This document shows, piece after piece, positions 43,901-55,645 of a DNA stretch of 64,000 nt; positions within the stretch are counted from its first letter, which is position 1, and each line of letters starts with the position of its first letter. The notes below the pieces were generated by a model. That model worked only from the letters and a program-made list of their open reading frames with translations, was not told the DNA's origin and did not search any database. Position numbers and translations under genes: made by a program. Location of the stretch: positions 137,235 through 201,234 of the forward strand of contig NMRB01000773.1 in the NCBI GenBank assembly GCA_002633025.1. Reading direction: 5' to 3'. The stretch is from Notospermus geniculatus (lineage: Eukaryota; Nemertea; Pilidiophora; Heteronemertea; Lineidae).

Positions 43901-46900
43901 CAAATACAATTAAAACTGCACTAAAATGTTTCACTCACGAAAACTGTACTGGAAATGGCCCACTGTCATTCAAACTGTCTTCCTTAGGGGCTGTGCTCGC
44001 TCGCACGTCCTGGTCCTTCTTCACCTCCTGCTCAGGGACTGGGAGGGAGGCGGGTTTAGAGTTACTCAATCGGTCAGCCCATGTATCCTCTACATCCTGG
44101 TTATGTACTTTTTCACCGACTTTTTGCATCTTTTTCTCCTCAATTTGCCGTTCTGTAATTGGACATGTGAGATATTTAATCGAATACAAAACAACTTGGG
44201 TGGTAACATTCTGCATCTAGCACGATCTAAGCTAATCAGAACTAATCACCAAATGTTTTACAAAGAGCTAGTATCATGATAAATCTGATTTTCAGCAACT
44301 GAGGGAAACCCACCTAAATCTTCAAGCCATTTCTTCTTCTCCAGCTCCTTTGTGCTCATTAGTCTGTCGTTATTGGCCACAGCACCCTGGAGAGGCAAAC
44401 AGATAAATGAGATGAAGCAAAAGAAATTCAGGTAGAGTGGAAACTCACCTAATAGACACTTCTGTCACAAGGACACCTTTCGAGGAATTGTCACCAACAG
44501 GTCAGAAAGGGATTTCAAAATTTTTACTTTCACCTACCCCAAGGGCAAACGAACTCCTCATGGCTGCTGGCAACTTTGATTGATCCACGTACGGGGAAGA
44601 AGTGAGCGTAACATTCTCTGGGGAATACTTGTTAGTTATCTTTCTATCAGTGTATCGTGGACTGATCAGATTCTTCTGCTCCTCAACCACTTGTTGCTAA
44701 AAATAAACAGAAGGGATGATCCATTAGTTCATGTTCGAAGAAAGCACGGGTACTCTCCCTAATCTTTCATAACTCTCATAATTGATACCCAAGCTGCAAA
44801 ATTTTTTTTTAAGTATTGACATGTAGTGCTATGTGAACATTAAAGTAAAACATCTGCCCCTATTCTTGACGAGTTTTGCAATAGCCTTGGGATAAAGTGT
44901 GTTTTATATGTTTTCAACGGAAACAACATAAAGATATTCAAAGACCTATTAAGTGCTTTGGAAAGAGATTATCAATCATGAAAGGATAATTCATACAGAA
45001 AGAAAAATATGGGTGTCCCATTCATATGCAGTATAGGAATATAATCAAAACAAACAGAAGAAAACAGTGCAAAATAAAAGGAAGTTATTAAATAAAGCAG
45101 AAAATTTGCTCCTCCACCAGACAGCTGACATCTTCACCAGGTAAGCTCTTTTTTTTCACGACAAGGTCAAAACTTCATAGATTCTCAAAAGTTATGCTAC
45201 ATGTACATCTACACACACCATGTATTCACTGTGTACCCAAGAATATGTACTGGCTAAACATGTATGCATGTTTTTTATCCACTTTCCAAGCGTCTGCCAT
45301 TAGGTGAATTAGCATGCTAAGAACAAAGAAAGGAGGTCCAGTATGTCAAATTCCAGGTGCGGGTTTTGATGCCGTGTGTCCAACACTCTTACCTTTTTTG
45401 GTTGTTTCCTTCCTTCAGTTTCATCTTCCTAAAGTACCAAAGACGAGACATAGCAGACGAAAGATGAATCAAAAGCATTCACTAGAAACCGCATCAAACC
45501 ATACGAGGTAAACAAGAGTTCTCCACAGGCAGTACATGTGTATTTTTGGCTCAGCAACTCCCCCAGCAAAAACCAAAGTATTCTAACATTTTTTGGCTCA
45601 GTTGAAATTCTTACAGATATGATCTATGTTTCCATCAGCAGTATTTGAATATACCGGTACAATCAATCTATTTTTCTTCTACCGGGAGAAATTCGTGTGG
45701 AGAACACTTGAAATTGTTTTCATCACAAATGCAGAATCATGAAGCGACATGCATAGACACCAAGGAACTATTTGAAGCAAAGAGGAGGACTTTTAAAATT
45801 CAAAGTTAGACTGGATATGATGAACCTACAATGTACAGGCACAATGCAGCAATGCAGATACACAGTGCATTCACAATTAATTGTCATGGTCGGGCAAAAT
45901 TGTTGGGCTTGATTTCATTAGTTTCCCCGAGTACTAGAATTAGGATTTACCAGCACGTACACATTTGTCACCAATCCAGCTACTTTATTTAGACCACTAC
46001 TATATGTTGTTTACTTGGCATTGATTGGTCAAACATCACAAATTTCTTAATATCGTATTCATTAAGCAGTTAAGTAAAGCTCGACACACCCACGACAGCT
46101 AATTCTGAATACACTGTAATGTTGAGTCAAGTTACATGCCAAGCATTTGACAAGCACTGCCACCATCACCAACATTCCTTCACACTTTCAACGATTACAG
46201 CAGGTTATTAATGCAGGCTTTACTAGTGAGAGGCACAGGACTTGTGACAAGACAAGTCACGAAAGCAGGGCAACCTACGTCCAAGTCGATATCGTGCTGT
46301 TTACTCACCTTTCTTGCATTGTAGTCTGCCAAGATCTCCCCTGTTGAATCTTTGATCGGTGCACCAGCACCAGGCTTACCCCAGGGATTAAAATCTGCCA
46401 TCTGTTCAGCTGAAATTAGGCACGGAAAATACTAATTATTATTACAATACAAGTACATGTATTACCACACAGAATTTCGATTGGTGGGTCAACAGAGTCA
46501 GGAAGGGTCCACACGTTACAGAGGGAAACATAAACAGCAAATTACCTATTCAAAACACTTAAATAGAGGCAGAAATGTGACCGCAGTCATCACTTCAGCA
46601 GGCCTAACTGAATGAAACAGTTTGATGTCTACAAAATATGCAGGAGATCCATCTATTTCATTTCCTTGACAAATTTGGGCCTTCCTTCCTCTTCCTCTTC
46701 TTCTTACTCACCTCTCTCCTTCTCCCACTGTAGCCGTTTCTTCTCAGATATGCTCAAGTACATTGGTGGTTTCTGTTCCTCCGCCTTGGGCGTCGATGGA
46801 TCAACAACCTCACGCCTGAAAATTAATTAAGATTCATACAAATATGAACCCTATCCACAAGAGAGCAAATTTCAAATACATAGTACACACTCACTTCGGT

Positions 46901-49900
46901 ACATTGTTCCTCACTTTATGATAGTGATATTCGGGCATCTTAAGAAAAGTATCGCTTGAACGAATATTAGTCTTCATGGCTGTTCCCAAACCTTACTGCA
47001 GCCCACCACTTCCACAAGACACTATGAATACACACTAATCCCCACAAAGCATGGAACATTTTATGGTTTCTAGTATGTCATTCAACTCCATGCATAGTGT
47101 ATGTATATTTAATACGTATGAATAACTAATCAATGTATTTCATTCTGAATGGCACCTGACAAAAATGTGGATGTGGTGTGAAAAACAATGGGAGACACCT
47201 AGTGTTATGTGCGTGAACTAATCCAATATGAGCACAAGTAAAATTTTTGACAGAGAAACCTAGTAACAAGAAGGCAAATTCATGCCAAATATGAGCAAAA
47301 GCCACTCCCACAATTTTGTCGTTTTTCCATGCAGTGCTCAATGAGTGCGAAAATGAAAAAGAAGTGCAAATTCTCCAAATGGCAATAAGTAGAGCCACAC
47401 GTGACAGTGAGTTACTGAGTTCTAGACGTACCAAACTGCTGCTTCACCCAACTAGAATCCTCAAATAGCAAAAAATCATTACATCTCATGAGGTACTCCA
47501 ATGCTGACAACTTCACGTATGCCAAGAGTAAAGAGAGTACTAATACCAACATACATGCACTATGAGATGCTCAAATCAAATATTTTAAACTGAGTCAAAG
47601 CAAGGGCACTTGTGACTTTGATCTTTTCCCATTTGAAAACACTCACTCTTTCTCTTCCTCAGATTCCTTCTTCCTCTTCTTCGATGCTCTTTTATTCTTC
47701 TTCCTTTTCTTTTCATTTTCATCTTCTTCAGTTTCATCCGCCTTCTTCAACTTCTTATTCATCTTGTTTTCTTTCAAATCTTCCTCAGCTTCAGCATCCT
47801 CATCATCAGCAGAGACAACCACGATTTCTTTCTTCTTTGTTTTGGTCTTCTTTGCCTGAAGATAAAGAATAACTGAATGTGATCAGGTTGGGCCTAAGTT
47901 TCTCTATTACCCAGCAAGATCTCAGAATTTAAGCCTTTTTACTCAGTAATGAATTCCTTCCTACTCTGTCTGGACATTCGTTCCTTACTGAGATACAATG
48001 AATAAGGATAAATTGAACGTTTGCCCCACAGCAAATGTTATTTTCCCCACATATTTCTGTGGTTATCATTTGGTTGTCACACAGCAATTAAAATTGACTC
48101 AATGAGTATGATTACATTTTTATGACTCAATGAGTATGATTACATTTTTATAACCCCCATCAAGGACTATAATCCATCTGTAGTCTACACACCTTTCTTC
48201 GCATTTCAATTTCCTCTTCATCGTCATCTACCTCATCATCACCATCATCAGCCACAGTCTCATCAACATCACCATTATCATCATTATCCTCTTCCTTGTC
48301 GTCATCATCATCATCATGAAGACCAATAAGATGATAGATGCTCTCAAACTCTTCAGACTTCTTGACCTTATTCTTTTGTTTCTTTTTCGGTTTGCTCTCT
48401 ACTTCATTATCTTTATCATCTCCATCTTTTTCTTTCTTCTTTTTCTTTTTGATTGCATCACTTTCATCTTCTCCATTCTCTACATTTTCTTCTTCGTCTT
48501 TATCCTTTGGTTTCTTCTTTTTCTTTTTCTTGATGGCTGCAATATCTTCTTCTTCAATGGTAATATGGTTTGTGTCTTTATCTGTTCAAAATAAAGAAGA
48601 AACAGAATGATTTCTTACTGCAAGTAAGGCCCTAAGCGACGTATGTCTAAAATGCATGCACATCATGTAAAATCATGCAGACATTGGAATTAATTCAGCT
48701 TGAACATAAAGGCTGTGGCTTATCCAAATAACATACGCACATTGATGATCAAGTCATAAAGAAACAGCATAAGCACACAAAACTTGAATGAAATGTAAGA
48801 CAAGTACATGTATAGCCTTAGGATGGGTATGCACGACATGCCAGAACTAAACCGAGAGAAAGCTCAGGGTACCAAAATCTGAGAAGCATTGGACAGACAA
48901 GAAGCTGCACAGGTTTGGTTGCAGTGCAGGCAACTTTCTTCAGTTCACACACTTAATCATTCCTGGCAATTAGCAATGACAAGAAGAAGTGCAAGGGGCG
49001 AGCAGCAGTGTGTGCTTAATGGACTCACTGATACTAATCCGTAGAGGATTATCCTTGGAAACCTTTCCAATGGAGGCTAGGATGGTCGTTAATTCTGCTT
49101 GTGTCAGGGTAACAGCACCACCTCCCTTCGTATCGCTGCCCTCAGTTCTCTCATTTCGTGGCCTTGTGGTGTACCCTGGTGGCTTACGTTGCTTGACTTG
49201 TGGCGGGTTCTTTGGCTGCTGCACAATCAATGAGATAGAATATGACAGAGACTGAATGACTTATCTATATCATTACCGGTGTCGTAACCCTGTTGGATTT
49301 TTGAGGTATGGAGTCCACGACAGGCTACTGTCCACCTGTGTGGGGTCTTTTACTTGCCCTGGCATAGACACTCAGGTACAAGGGACCACGGCTTTTATAG
49401 TCCCATCCGACGGACCCTGCATTAATGTTTCACAACTTTTTATGCCTTCGCCCGGAGTCGAACCCGCGCCGACCCATTGTACAGTTTGGTAGTCAAGCGC
49501 GCTAACCACTCGACCACCGGGCTTAGACTTGAAATGACAGGGTTTGCACTAGCATTAGCCACGGCCCAAAATGGATAGAAATCTTTGAAAACGACAAGGA
49601 AAATGATGAAAATTCATATCTGTGGCTAAAGAAAATCAGGGTGGCCCAATGCATTTCCAAAATAAAGTGCTTTCCAGAATGTCCAGTCATATTTGCACTC
49701 ACTTTACCTTGCAATGGGAACCTAACCACAAATGCGCCTGTTACGTGTGCAGGATTGCAAGATTATCTTGAATCAGAGTATAGACCTGGCCCCGTATTCA
49801 TAAAACTACTTAAGTCTAGGTATGACACTTATCCTTTGTTCAACACAAAAGATAAGTGTCGTACATGTCATACTTAGACTTAAGTAGCTTTATGAATACG

Positions 49901-52198
49901 GGGCCTGAACAAGGTCCTATTAGAAGCCGGTCAACCGTTAATCGGCATGCACACGTAACTGGCCAATTTGTGGTTTGTGGTTAGGTTCCATTGCAAGGTA
50001 AAATGAGTGCAAATAAGACTGGACATTTTGGAAAGTCAAAGAACTATACTCCATCACGGAGAGCAAAATTAGTGAATGATTTCAAACAGTCCATTTCCAA
50101 CAGTGGACTTGAAACAGTCGTCAGCAAACTTTGGCTGAAATGGAAGTAATGAAATTTAGCCAGGCTCGCTGAAGCATACCTTGGGAGCTGGTGCAGCCTT
50201 ATGAACAGGAACAGATGGTTCAGGCTCAATTTGTGCTTCTTGCTGCGGCCGTGTCCTCAGCGGGAAGGGCTGATCTCTCGTTTTATAATTAGTCTGGGAA
50301 AGGATAAACAGTACAGTCTTTCTTCAAGTACTGATATCACATGACAGCAATCACTTTTTTCCTCCGAGGCCTACACATGCCACAAACATTGGGGTTTGAA
50401 AGAACACCGGATCGGACGGAATCGGAGCAGAAAGTCACCGAATCGGAATCACTTGATGTGCAGTTTGCTTTTTAAACGCAAGAATCATGAATTAGAATGA
50501 CTTAGAAAAAAATGCAAATTTACACTTTTTCGTTACATTTTGTTAGAACTCTGACACAAGGTAGATCAGTTCCCATTGCTGCCGTCTACACCCGTGACGC
50601 TCCAACGGCAAGCACTGTAGAGCCACGGCTGTGTTGACGGCAGAGATGGGAATTAGTTACGAACATCAGCCGGCTGTTTCAACAGACAGAATTGGGAGTT
50701 CATTCATCAAAATAATCAATTATCTCCCAAATAATACACAATATCTGTTCACCCTATTCCATAAACATATAAGAACTTGAGTGGTTGAGGTTAAACATCA
50801 TACCAAACCAAAACCAACTTCGATTCGGTGTTCTTACGAATTGCAAACTGTAGAGTACTTTTTCAATACATTTGGTCGGATTAACACAATGCATGTAATC
50901 GAACACAATACAGGAGTTCCACCTGAAAACAGCATTCCCAGACCAGTCACAGTTATGTGAACATGCAGTCATTCATCAATCCTTCCTTGAGTTCTCAAAC
51001 TACTGATGACGAAGAGGATAAACTGCACCAAACTTATGAAGATGAACACCAATGAGCAGGATAAGCACTGTGGCAACAGAACTTATTTCAAAAGTAGAAT
51101 TCAGTAGAAAGAGCGGATTATATTTCACGTGCGCACAAATAGAGGCTTACCTTTTTCTTTGGTTTCCTGGCATTTTCTGAAATGCATAAAAAGATCCCTT
51201 GAGTTGAATATGTATTAATTTAAAAATATTATCTTTTATTCTTAGGGCTTTTGTTAATTTGATGAAGTGAAATTGAAATTAAATAAATCCAACACCTTGG
51301 AGGGGTTCTTCATTATGATTGAACATGTTGAAATACCTTGTTCCCAAAATATCTCTGTCTTCCCTGCCTGTTTTGCAGCGGCAAAACGCACCATGTAACT
51401 TTTCCTGGAAAAGACAGTAGTTCATGTAATCGATTCACCACAAATGGTTTATCACAACACATCACTTCGATCAGGGGTTCTAACATCTTCGAAGTGCTCG
51501 TTATTGGAGAGGCGTGGTGGGCGCACCACATACATCCTAGGTTATGAGATTTGGTGTTCTTACGAACCACCACAATCAATGTAGGCCTGCTAATAGAAAA
51601 AAACACGGAACGACTTTTATTACAATCCCTGGTCATCGATTGACGGAATAAGCCGCAATGTTTTAATGTTACGATTGATTGTACAATTCAAGGGCCTACC
51701 GGTAGGCTATCTAGGCTACCTAGGCCTGCCCTAGGCCTGATAGTGATATGTAATCTGATCATCGGCATCGATCAGCATGTGTTGTGTGCCACCTCCTAGA
51801 CTAGTCTGACTCTGATCATCCTGAGAAAGGTCCGCGCAAAATCGCCCTTCGCGCAGAAAAAATCTGAGCGGCAAAGTTCCAAAAGGAACATGAAGCTGAC
51901 GATGATGATGATGATGATGCTGATGTCTGACCAAGGATTGGCATCAATTCAATCTGCAATGGATGCTCTGATGCATGCATGCATGCAATGTATATAGGCC
52001 TACCTAGGCCTAGTGTGTGTGGCAGTGCAGTGCATGTGCATCCATCCATGCATCCTCAGCCATGTCAGCGGTCATCATCATCGTGCATCATGCACTGACA
52101 GTTCAGTTGTCATTCGCCGCCTTATTGGATATGCCACCAAAGCTTGTTGTTACAGTAGTTTTTAAGGGCCGTATCGTGTTAACTTACCCAAAACTCAT
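40910..52198 (-). CDS. CCDC66: CCDC66-like coiled-coil centrosomal/ciliary protein, 20 coding exons
   Basis: Coding exons in order: 52188-52198, 51337-51404, 51151-51176, 50180-50293, 49029-49218, 48193-48581, 47647-47855, 46895-46954, 46712-46815, 46309-46409, 45393-45428, 44538-44696, 44314-44386, 43939-44152, 43544-43793, 43043-43187, 42738-42926, 41457-42645, 41165-41251, 40910-40999. Phases agree throughout once a 173-nt duplication at the N (42173) is removed, giving about 1176 aa. Family marks: LTQAELTTIL near the N-terminus, SEKKRLQWEKER, FNPWGKPGAGAP, the CCDC66 coiled coil beginning FIRGQNAMIDPV (about residues 585-668), and a C-terminal NPSLVKDHPTARQD and LLQRQREIE. Vertebrate CCDC66 binds microtubules at centriolar satellites and cilia. 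Two exons (48193-48581, 47647-47855) encode Lys and Asp/Glu runs. The first exon gives only MSFG. The last exon might instead splice at a GTGAGG at 40951 to an exon I cannot see. Confidence 0.88.
42001..42172. repeat. 173-nt duplication inside CCDC66 exon, copy 1
   Basis: The segment beginning AATTCTGGTGACGGATCC recurs at 42174-42345 after the N at 42173, with a few base changes. The offset of 173 is not a multiple of three, so keeping both copies shifts the CCDC66 frame while removing one restores it. Confidence 0.9.
42174..42345. repeat. 173-nt duplication inside CCDC66 exon, copy 2
   Basis: Second copy, continuous with the 5' coding part of the exon. Differences such as GACGATGTTCACG versus GGCGATGTTCATG look allelic. 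Confidence 0.9.
49277..49524 (-). mobile_element. tRNA-derived SINE B
   Basis: The minus strand starts AAGCCCGGTGGTCGAGTGG, with a tRNA-like A box and B box (GGCGCGGGTTCGACTCC). It is followed by the same body as SINE A (GGATGGGACTATAAAAGCCG, GGGCAAGTAAAAGACCCC). It lies in a CCDC66 intron in the same orientation as the gene. Confidence 0.82.
49675..50030. mobile_element. Nested foldbacks in a CCDC66 intron
   Basis: Outer arms (about 49675-49757 and 49940-50030) are imperfect complements, recognisable by ACCTTGCAATGGGAACCTAA and TTAGGTTCCATTGCAAGGTA. Between them lies a second foldback (49789-49903) with arms GCCCCGTATTCATAAA, flanked by CTG on both sides. It looks like a MITE inserted into an older inverted-repeat element. 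Confidence 0.72.
51898..51922. repeat. GAT microsatellite
   Basis: Seven or so GAT/GCT units lie in the first CCDC66 intron. Confidence 0.8.
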
Positions 52199-52972
52199 AG
52201 CTGTCGCGGTTACTTCTGTCCTTCTTCTGGTAGCTAAATGTCGGAATGAAGTCGAACGAATTTCAAAACATTTGGTCGATTTATTGAGCAGCTACTGCCA
52301 TCTACTGTCGAATGGTGGAACTAGCGCTGTGCATCTTCTACGCATGCGCTCTTAAGCACGGAGAGTTTGTGCACGTGTGCGGAGACTGAAGTGCCGTCAG
52401 CTGCTGCCGCCTGTTGTTAAATTCTAAAACTATTCCTGTGGATCTTGTACGCATGCCCTGGTAAGCTTGGAGCGTTTGTCCACGTGTGTGGAGATTGAGG
52501 AGCCGTCAGCTGGTGCCATCTATTGTCGAATGGTGAAACTATGGTGGGAAAAATGCAATTTTACCCATTTTTCACGAGTCAGATCAGAGTTAAATGATCT
52601 TGGAGGAATAGCTCTGAGTGTATTCTGATTTCAGAGAAGGAAATGGATAGGGACCCTTATCATTAGGCCTAACCACCGCCTGTTTCCTAATGACCTTGAC
52701 CTAAATCCACATCCTCCCACATCAGGGTTTTTACCTCGCGCCTCTTCATCCACTCAGTGCGAGTGTATGAACAGGTGCGAGACCAAAGCACTGCTGTGGG
52801 AGGATGTCTAATCTAATATGGCGGCCTCCATGAAACGAGAAGAAAGCCACACTCAGTGATTTTCCTGATTATTTTCGCCCTGCTGCTCCCTAAGTCAGCA
52901 AATCGCCGGGGATTCCGAATAACCTGTTAACTGGTTAATGACGGAAAGTGATTGTCACAGAAACAAGGAAAA
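52199..52972. promoter_or_regulatory. Divergent CCDC66-TAF8 promoter region with tandem repeat
   Basis: The two start codons are about 775 bp apart on opposite strands. The segment holds two 110-bp tandem units (52288-52397, 52398-52506) and a partial third to 52540. The first has an NRF1-like ACGCATGCGC, both have CACGTG-like words. An AATATGGCGGCC (YY1-like) site lies at 52816-52827. ATG at 52819 within it opens a 13-codon upstream frame that ends before TAF8. Confidence 0.6.
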
Positions 52973-53791
52973 ATGTCCATTTCAAAGGAACTTGATGGCA
53001 CACATACTACTGGATCTGTTCCGAAAAACGTTGGTTGTGGTCGAAGGAAAATGCTGAGGATCAGTGTCGGTGCTCTTTGCAGTGAAGCTGGGTTTGAAAC
53101 TATTGAAAATAGTGCTCTTGAAACCCTTACTGAAGCCATGCAGAGTTACATTACAGAATTGGCAAGGAGTAGTAAAGCTTATTGTGAACTTGCTGGGCGG
53201 ACTACTCCAATGTTTGGTGATGTGCTTATGGCCCAGGTAGACATGGGTTGTGATGTTCAGTCACTGCGAACCTATGCCAGGAGGACGAACAAAACAGTGC
53301 TCCTTCCACCTGCGCATAAGATTGACCATCCTCCTCATAAAACTTTGCAGACTGGAGTTAAACGTTCTCATCCAGGTTACATTCACGAACACCTCCCTAA
53401 ATTTCCAGATCCACATACGTATATAACAACAGACACTCAAAGGCAGGCAGCAAATGACTATCAGGCAATACGTGAAAAGGCGGCATCCCAGAAAAGGGAT
53501 GTCGAACGGGCTCTCACTCGGTTCATTGCAAAGACTGGTTCAACTCACAACTTGTTCAAATCGGAAACAGCTAGCTATCCTCTGATTGCCTGCTCACCAT
53601 CAACAATGCCGTACCTATCTGCTCTGTTACCTAAAGATTTCGAATTTGACTCGCATGATGGTGACAAACATGATAAGTCAGACAGCCGAAGGAACACATC
53701 GGGAGAGAGTAAAGATGACGCTGAGGTTGATAATCCGTACCTGAGGCCTATCAGATTGCCACGGTCAAAGGCAAGGAAGAAATACTATTAG
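52973..53791 (+). CDS. TAF8: TFIID subunit 8 (TAF8), intronless
   Basis: 272 aa from the ATG at 52973; the frame opens slightly upstream only with TTG, and a TGA lies at 52949. The N-terminal histone fold (about residues 25-95) contains KMLRISVGALCSEAGFE, ALETLTEAMQSYI and TTPMFGDVLMAQVDMG. The TAF8 C-terminal region follows, with LLPPAHK, the PGYIHEHLPKFPDPHTYI motif and DVERALTRFIAKTG, then an acidic Ser-rich tail and a basic end (SKARKKYY, nuclear localisation-like). TAF8 pairs with TAF10 and binds TAF2 in TFIID. Vertebrate TAF8 has several introns, while this copy has none and is intact. It may be a lineage intron loss or a functional retrocopy. Confidence 0.93.
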   Translation: MSISKELDGTHTTGSVPKNVGCGRRKMLRISVGALCSEAGFETIENSALETLTEAMQSYITELARSSKAYCELAGRTTPMFGDVLMAQVDMGCDVQSLRTYARRTNKTVLLPPAHKIDHPPHKTLQTGVKRSHPGYIHEHLPKFPDPHTYITTDTQRQAANDYQAIREKAASQKRDVERALTRFIAKTGSTHNLFKSETASYPLIACSPSTMPYLSALLPKDFEFDSHDGDKHDKSDSRRNTSGESKDDAEVDNPYLRPIRLPRSKARKKYY

Positions 53792-54577
53792 CTGTGACTT
53801 TTGTCTTCAACTAGATTATTCTTCCTCTGACATCATGGATGGACAAGTACAGATTTGGACTGATCTAAAACCTTCAACCTCCGACTTAAAAGTTATCTAG
53901 GGCTATATCTACATAATTGATGAGAATAGACGACTTTCCTGTGGACAGTCCTTAATTCTTCCCTCCAATGCTGTAAGGAAATATCTCCACTCAAGATTAG
54001 GGGGTGTATACTCGACAGGTTTCCTAGCTTCACTCTACATTACCAAGTACATTACTTCATTTGTACTTGGTATATAAAGCTCTCACTTCTATCAAACATG
54101 CTCCCCCTCATCTTGTGTAGATTTACACACATATTTATGGCAAATGGTGTGCTGATATGATAAGTTCTCTTGTTGTTCTTTTTGTGTAAGAATCATCTCA
54201 TGTTGAAAAGATAAGAATCCTGATTCGTCGGTACCCACAGTGAGACCCAACAGCTGGGTATGTGCAAGTTGAATGAAAAAACCAAGATCATCAGACGACT
54301 TGGCGTAGAACATTTATTTACAATCTTGAATAACATTTGACAAGAGTATAAAAGTATAATAATCATATGATATGTGTATTCCAAAAGTATAATAATCATA
54401 TGATATGTATTCTAAAAATAGACATGAAATGTACACTTGTTTGTTTTCTACTTTATGATGGACTGGATATGAAAAATTAATGGACAGATTAACTCCTGTG
54501 CCAGGTATGGACATGATATTCACAGGATGCAATTCGATAGTTGGAATAAATTCGCTTCATCAACACCAGAGATCTTA

Positions 54578-54682
54578 GGCTGGGTTTACCTAGAGGTATA
54601 CAGTATACAAACACAGTGGGCGAACAATGGCCTAATAAAGGGTTCATACTGTATACTGTATACCTCTATGTAAACCTGGCCT
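54578..54682. mobile_element. 105-bp foldback element
   Basis: Arms GGCTGGGTTTACCTAGAGGT and its near complement ending GTAAACCTGGCC flank about 35 bp. The arms also carry TATACAGTATAC. Confidence 0.75.
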
Positions 54683-55497
54683 TAGCTCAACTACCGCACG
54701 GGAACAGAGGATGCCGTCTACTTTCTTGAACTGGACTCGCTGGTTCCAACTGAAGATACTTAGTTTTTCATTTACCGTGGAGATGGCAGCACCATCTCAA
54801 TTCACAGTGGAGCTGGACAGAATGAATGTTTATGGAATGTTTACACACATGATTATATCCTCACTATTGAACAGAACTCCATATTTTTTACAAATCTCAT
54901 TGGACAACAGGAAAAAATCATTTGCAAATTTACACCAATATTGAGATGGCAACAAAATATACATCAATCACTGCACAATATATACATAGCACCAGTGGTT
55001 AACCCTGTGGCTTCAAAGTAGGAATAGGTGTTTAGATATGTATCCTCTAATTAAGAGTACCTGTAATTAATGCACTAAAGAGGCCAACATGGCCAGCAAT
55101 GGGGACGGTAGCTAAGAAAGACGACAGCTCACAGAAAGCTCGACCCGAATGCCTTTTCTGGCAAACTGATCAGGACCCAATGTCACTTTCATTTCAACAC
55201 ATTTTACAAGCACCAGTGGTGCTAAGAAGTAATGAGCTACCGATTCCATGTTATTATTTTTTTACGATGGGCAATTTGACCACTGAAAGTTTCTCATCAG
55301 AATTTCTCTTTTGTACAATTTTTCCACCAGGAGTCGCCTTCCTGTTGAGCAAGATCACAAATCATTATCAATCAATCAATCACAATCAATCATCAATCAA
55401 GAAGCCTTGGGCAGTTGACATACATTACTAACATATAGGCCTACGGTAATATGCACCTACAGACTACAGTATGAAGCAGAAAACACATCACTCAGTA

Positions 55498-55645
55498 GGG
55501 GCGGATCCAGGATTTTGGGAAAAGAGGGGCGCCCTGTGACAGGAACATTGAAATCTGCGACAAATTTCATTGATTTGCTCCAAATTCCAGAATTTCACGG
55601 TCGATTTTACAGATTTGTGCCCCCCTTGGATCCACGCCTGCTGAG
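55498..55645. mobile_element. Short DNA-element-like repeat with GGATCC ends
   Basis: The left end is AGGGGCGGATCCAGGATTTT and the right end is CCCCTTGGATCCACGCCTGC, imperfect terminal inverted repeats. The right end matches the edge of the repeat near 26130. Confidence 0.5.

Noticed and set aside
51551-51575. GGTGTTCTTACGAACCACC as another histone-type hairpin
   Set aside because: The stem needs a bulged base, the loop and flanks do not match the pattern, and no related coding sequence precedes it.
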